Shown in pieces: positions 24,148 to 25,431 of a DNA stretch of 25,431 nucleotides. Origin of the DNA: DASUDX01 sp036275365. Lineage in GTDB: Bacteria; Pseudomonadota; Gammaproteobacteria; Nevskiales; Nevskiaceae. Every line of letters begins with the position of its first letter. Within the stretch, counting starts at the first letter, position 1. The position numbers and the translations under genes were made by a program. The stretch spans positions 1 to 25,431 of the forward strand of contig DASUDX010000033.1 in the NCBI GenBank assembly GCA_036275365.1, read 5' to 3'. The notes under the pieces are model-generated. The model made no database searches, had not been told where the DNA came from, and saw nothing but the letters and a program-made list of their open reading frames with translations.

Positions 24148-25031
24148 CAGCGCAGGCCGTTCCAGACCATCTCGACCCAGGGCTGGGGCTTCATGAAGCC
24201 ACCGCCCCAGGTGGCGTCGTAATCGGCCGTCGGCTGCGCGGCCAGCACCTGCTCGAGGGTCTTGCCCTCGGCCTTGAGCGCCTTGAGGCGGGCCGCCACG
24301 GTGGAGAGCATCGCGCGGTAGGCGATCAGCTCGCTCTTGTTGGAGAGCGGGCCATGGCCGGGAATGATGCGGGTCTTGTCATCGATCATCGGCAGCACGC
24401 GGCTGACGGCGTCGATCACGCCATCGATGCGGCCGCCGCTGCCCCAGTCGATCACCGGGTAGCTGCCGTTGAAGTAGAGATCCCCCATGTGCAGGACATT
24501 GGCCGCCGGCCACCACACCACGGCATCGCCATCGGTGTGCGCGGCCGGCAGGTGGAAGGCGTGCAGCTCCAGCCCGTTGAGGTGGAAGCGCACATCCTGG
24601 CCGAAGGTGACCACCGGCAGGGCCTTGGCCGGCGCCGGCGTGACCTCGCGCTTGAAGGCCTCCATGAAGCGGTCCTCGGCCATGCGCTTGCGCACATTGT
24701 GGTGCGCCACGATCAGCGCGCCCTGGCTGCCGAAGGCCTCGTTGCCGCCGGTGTGGTCGAAATGCCAGTGGGTGTTGAGCACGAAGCGCAGCGGCTGCGG
24801 GCTGATGGCAGCGAGCGCGGTGCGGATCTTCGGCGCCAGCGGCGCGAACTGGTCATCGATCAGCACGATGCCGTCCGGCCCGGCACTCACGCCGATGTTG
24901 CCGCCGGCGCCGTAGAGCACATAGAGACCCTGACCGAGATCGGTGGTCTTGATCTGCACCGCATCGAAGTTCTGCTGAGCCGCCGCGCCGGAGGCGCCCA
25001 GCAGCAGGGTGAGGGCAAGCAAGGTGCGCAT
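24147..25031 (-). CDS. Secreted metallo-beta-lactamase-fold hydrolase
   Basis: 294 aa with a Sec signal peptide (MRTLLALTLLLGASGAAAQ). It contains the MBL zinc motif THWHFDHTGG (H88, H90, D92, H93), a later HLPAAHTDGDAVVWWP histidine (about 165), HMGDLYFNG with the bridging Asp (about 184), and IIPGHGPLS (about 221). That is the complete two-zinc set. It resembles the periplasmic MBL-fold proteins sometimes grouped with SoxH or quinoprotein-relay-type hydrolases rather than classical beta-lactamases. The substrate is unknown; there is no evidence for antibiotic resistance. It lies 4 nt after the NTF2-like gene and overlaps maiA by 1 nt. Confidence 0.88.
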   Translation of the reverse strand: MRTLLALTLLLGASGAAAQQNFDAVQIKTTDLGQGLYVLYGAGGNIGVSAGPDGIVLIDDQFAPLAPKIRTALAAISPQPLRFVLNTHWHFDHTGGNEAFGSQGALIVAHHNVRKRMAEDRFMEAFKREVTPAPAKALPVVTFGQDVRFHLNGLELHAFHLPAAHTDGDAVVWWPAANVLHMGDLYFNGSYPVIDWGSGGRIDGVIDAVSRVLPMIDDKTRIIPGHGPLSNKSELIAYRAMLSTVAARLKALKAEGKTLEQVLAAQPTADYDATWGGGFMKPQPWVEMVWNGLR

Positions 25032-25035
25032 GGCA

Positions 25036-25395
25036 TCAGTTCCCGGTGGTGTCGTAGAAGAATTCCTCGCGCACGATCTTGCCGTCGCGAACCGTGTACA
25101 GCCCCATCTCTTCCATCTGCATGCGCTGGCCGCTGGCGCGGTGCGTCACGTCGATCTCGAAGCGGAGGATGAAGCGATCCCCATGCGGCCAGGGGCCGCT
25201 GCAGGAGAAGGCATGCACCTCGTGCTCGCCATACCACCAGGCGCTCTTGGCCTTGAGGGCGGCGATGCCCCGATCCTCACGGCCCTGCGGGCCGGGCTCC
25301 ACGCTCACCGCATCCGCCGCATAGAGCGCGTCAAACGCCTCCTGGCCCTCGCGGCACAGCGCCACCAGGGCCTGGGCCAGCTGCATCGTGTTCAT
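25036..25395 (-). CDS. NTF2-like (SnoaL-type) small protein
   Basis: 119 aa, cystatin-like cone fold typical of SnoaL/NTF2-like proteins: an N-terminal helix pair (LVALCREGQEAFDALYAADAVSVEPG), then strands EVHAFSCSGPWPHGDRFILRFEIDVTHRASGQ, MQMEEMGLYTVRDGKIVREEFFY. The closing G-x-Y-x-V-x-D/N-G-K-I-V-x-E-x-F pattern is diagnostic of the superfamily. Members include enzymes and ligand binders; no active site can be assigned. ATG 25395 has a GAGGAG about 6 nt upstream. It is the first complete gene of the operon leading to phaC. Confidence 0.85.
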   Translation of the reverse strand: MNTMQLAQALVALCREGQEAFDALYAADAVSVEPGPQGREDRGIAALKAKSAWWYGEHEVHAFSCSGPWPHGDRFILRFEIDVTHRASGQRMQMEEMGLYTVRDGKIVREEFFYDTTGN

Positions 25396-25431
25396 GGTTC
25401 GCTCCTCGGATAGGGCACCACCGTCTGCTCG
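25392..25431 (-). CDS. Possible 3' end of an upstream gene (partial)
   Basis: On the minus strand an open frame enters from the right edge and encodes EQTVVPYPRSEP before a TGA that overlaps the NTF2-like start in an ATGA. This 4-nt overlap is the same coupling seen elsewhere in the operon, so another gene probably precedes. Only 12 codons are visible; identity cannot be given. Confidence 0.35.
   Translation of the reverse strand, partial: EQTVVPYPRSEP

Noticed and set aside
24147..25031. Beta-lactamase resistance gene
   Set aside because: The MBL fold and zinc residues are present, but the sequence resembles general periplasmic MBL-fold hydrolases and the operon is metabolic.

Overview
This is a GC-rich (about 70%), densely coded bacterial chromosome segment. 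The gene order rpoD-dnaG-yqeY-rpsU with divergent tsaD-folB, the S21/DnaG/TsaD sequences, the PhaC/MaiA genes and the DUF3336-patatin point to a gammaproteobacterium, most likely of the Xanthomonadales (Lysobacterales) type. That placement is inferred from protein character and gene order; no marker gene was compared with a database.

Layout. (1) 1-4115, minus strand: the macromolecular synthesis operon rpsU-yqeY-dnaG-rpoD, with rpoD running off the left edge. A promoter, an attenuator-like terminator after rpsU, a 7-bp tandem/inverted repeat before dnaG and a possible internal rpoD promoter can be seen. (2) 4242-5629, plus strand: tsaD (tRNA t6A synthesis) and folB (folate). (3) 5608-8845, minus: an apparent TetR regulator / acyl-CoA ligase / glycosyltransferase operon. 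(4) 9006-11255, minus: a TMEM175-like (DUF1211) membrane protein coupled to a DUF3336-patatin lipase. (5) 11368-13202, plus: a DUF456 membrane protein and an OYE-family flavin oxidoreductase, ending in a strong bidirectional terminator. (6) 13276-17363, minus: an MMPL/RND exporter and a secreted beta-propeller protein. (7) 17452-19178, plus: an unrecognised membrane protein, a hot-dog acyl-CoA thioesterase and a small lipoprotein. (8) 19179-22267: an accessory island of lower GC. (9) 22268-25395, minus: a tightly coupled operon for an NTF2-like protein, a secreted metallo-beta-lactamase-fold protein, maleylacetoacetate isomerase and a PhaC-type PHA synthase.

The most unusual part is region 8. 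A small secreted PDZ-domain gene (19686-20048) has the architecture of an integron gene cassette: a GTTGGGC core just upstream, and a 53-bp attC-like site (GCTCAAC...GTTGAGC, with unpaired spacer and L-box-like pairing) starting 6 nt after its stop. No integrase is in the window. Next to it, a diverged, ungapped copy of the last ~45 codons of phaC, stop codon included, lies 1,942 bp from the real phaC end. An amidohydrolase lipoprotein gene sits between the two copies, as if a segment had been inserted at the phaC 3' end.

The other standout is DnaG. It keeps the TOPRIM catalytic residues but has lost three of the four zinc ligands of its N-terminal CHC2 domain (S38, T41 and S62; only C59 remains). 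Most genes here are housekeeping or lipid/CoA metabolism genes. Several neighbouring groups (acyl-CoA ligase, patatin, thioesterase, PHA synthase) share a lipid theme, but nothing in the sequence shows they act as one pathway.
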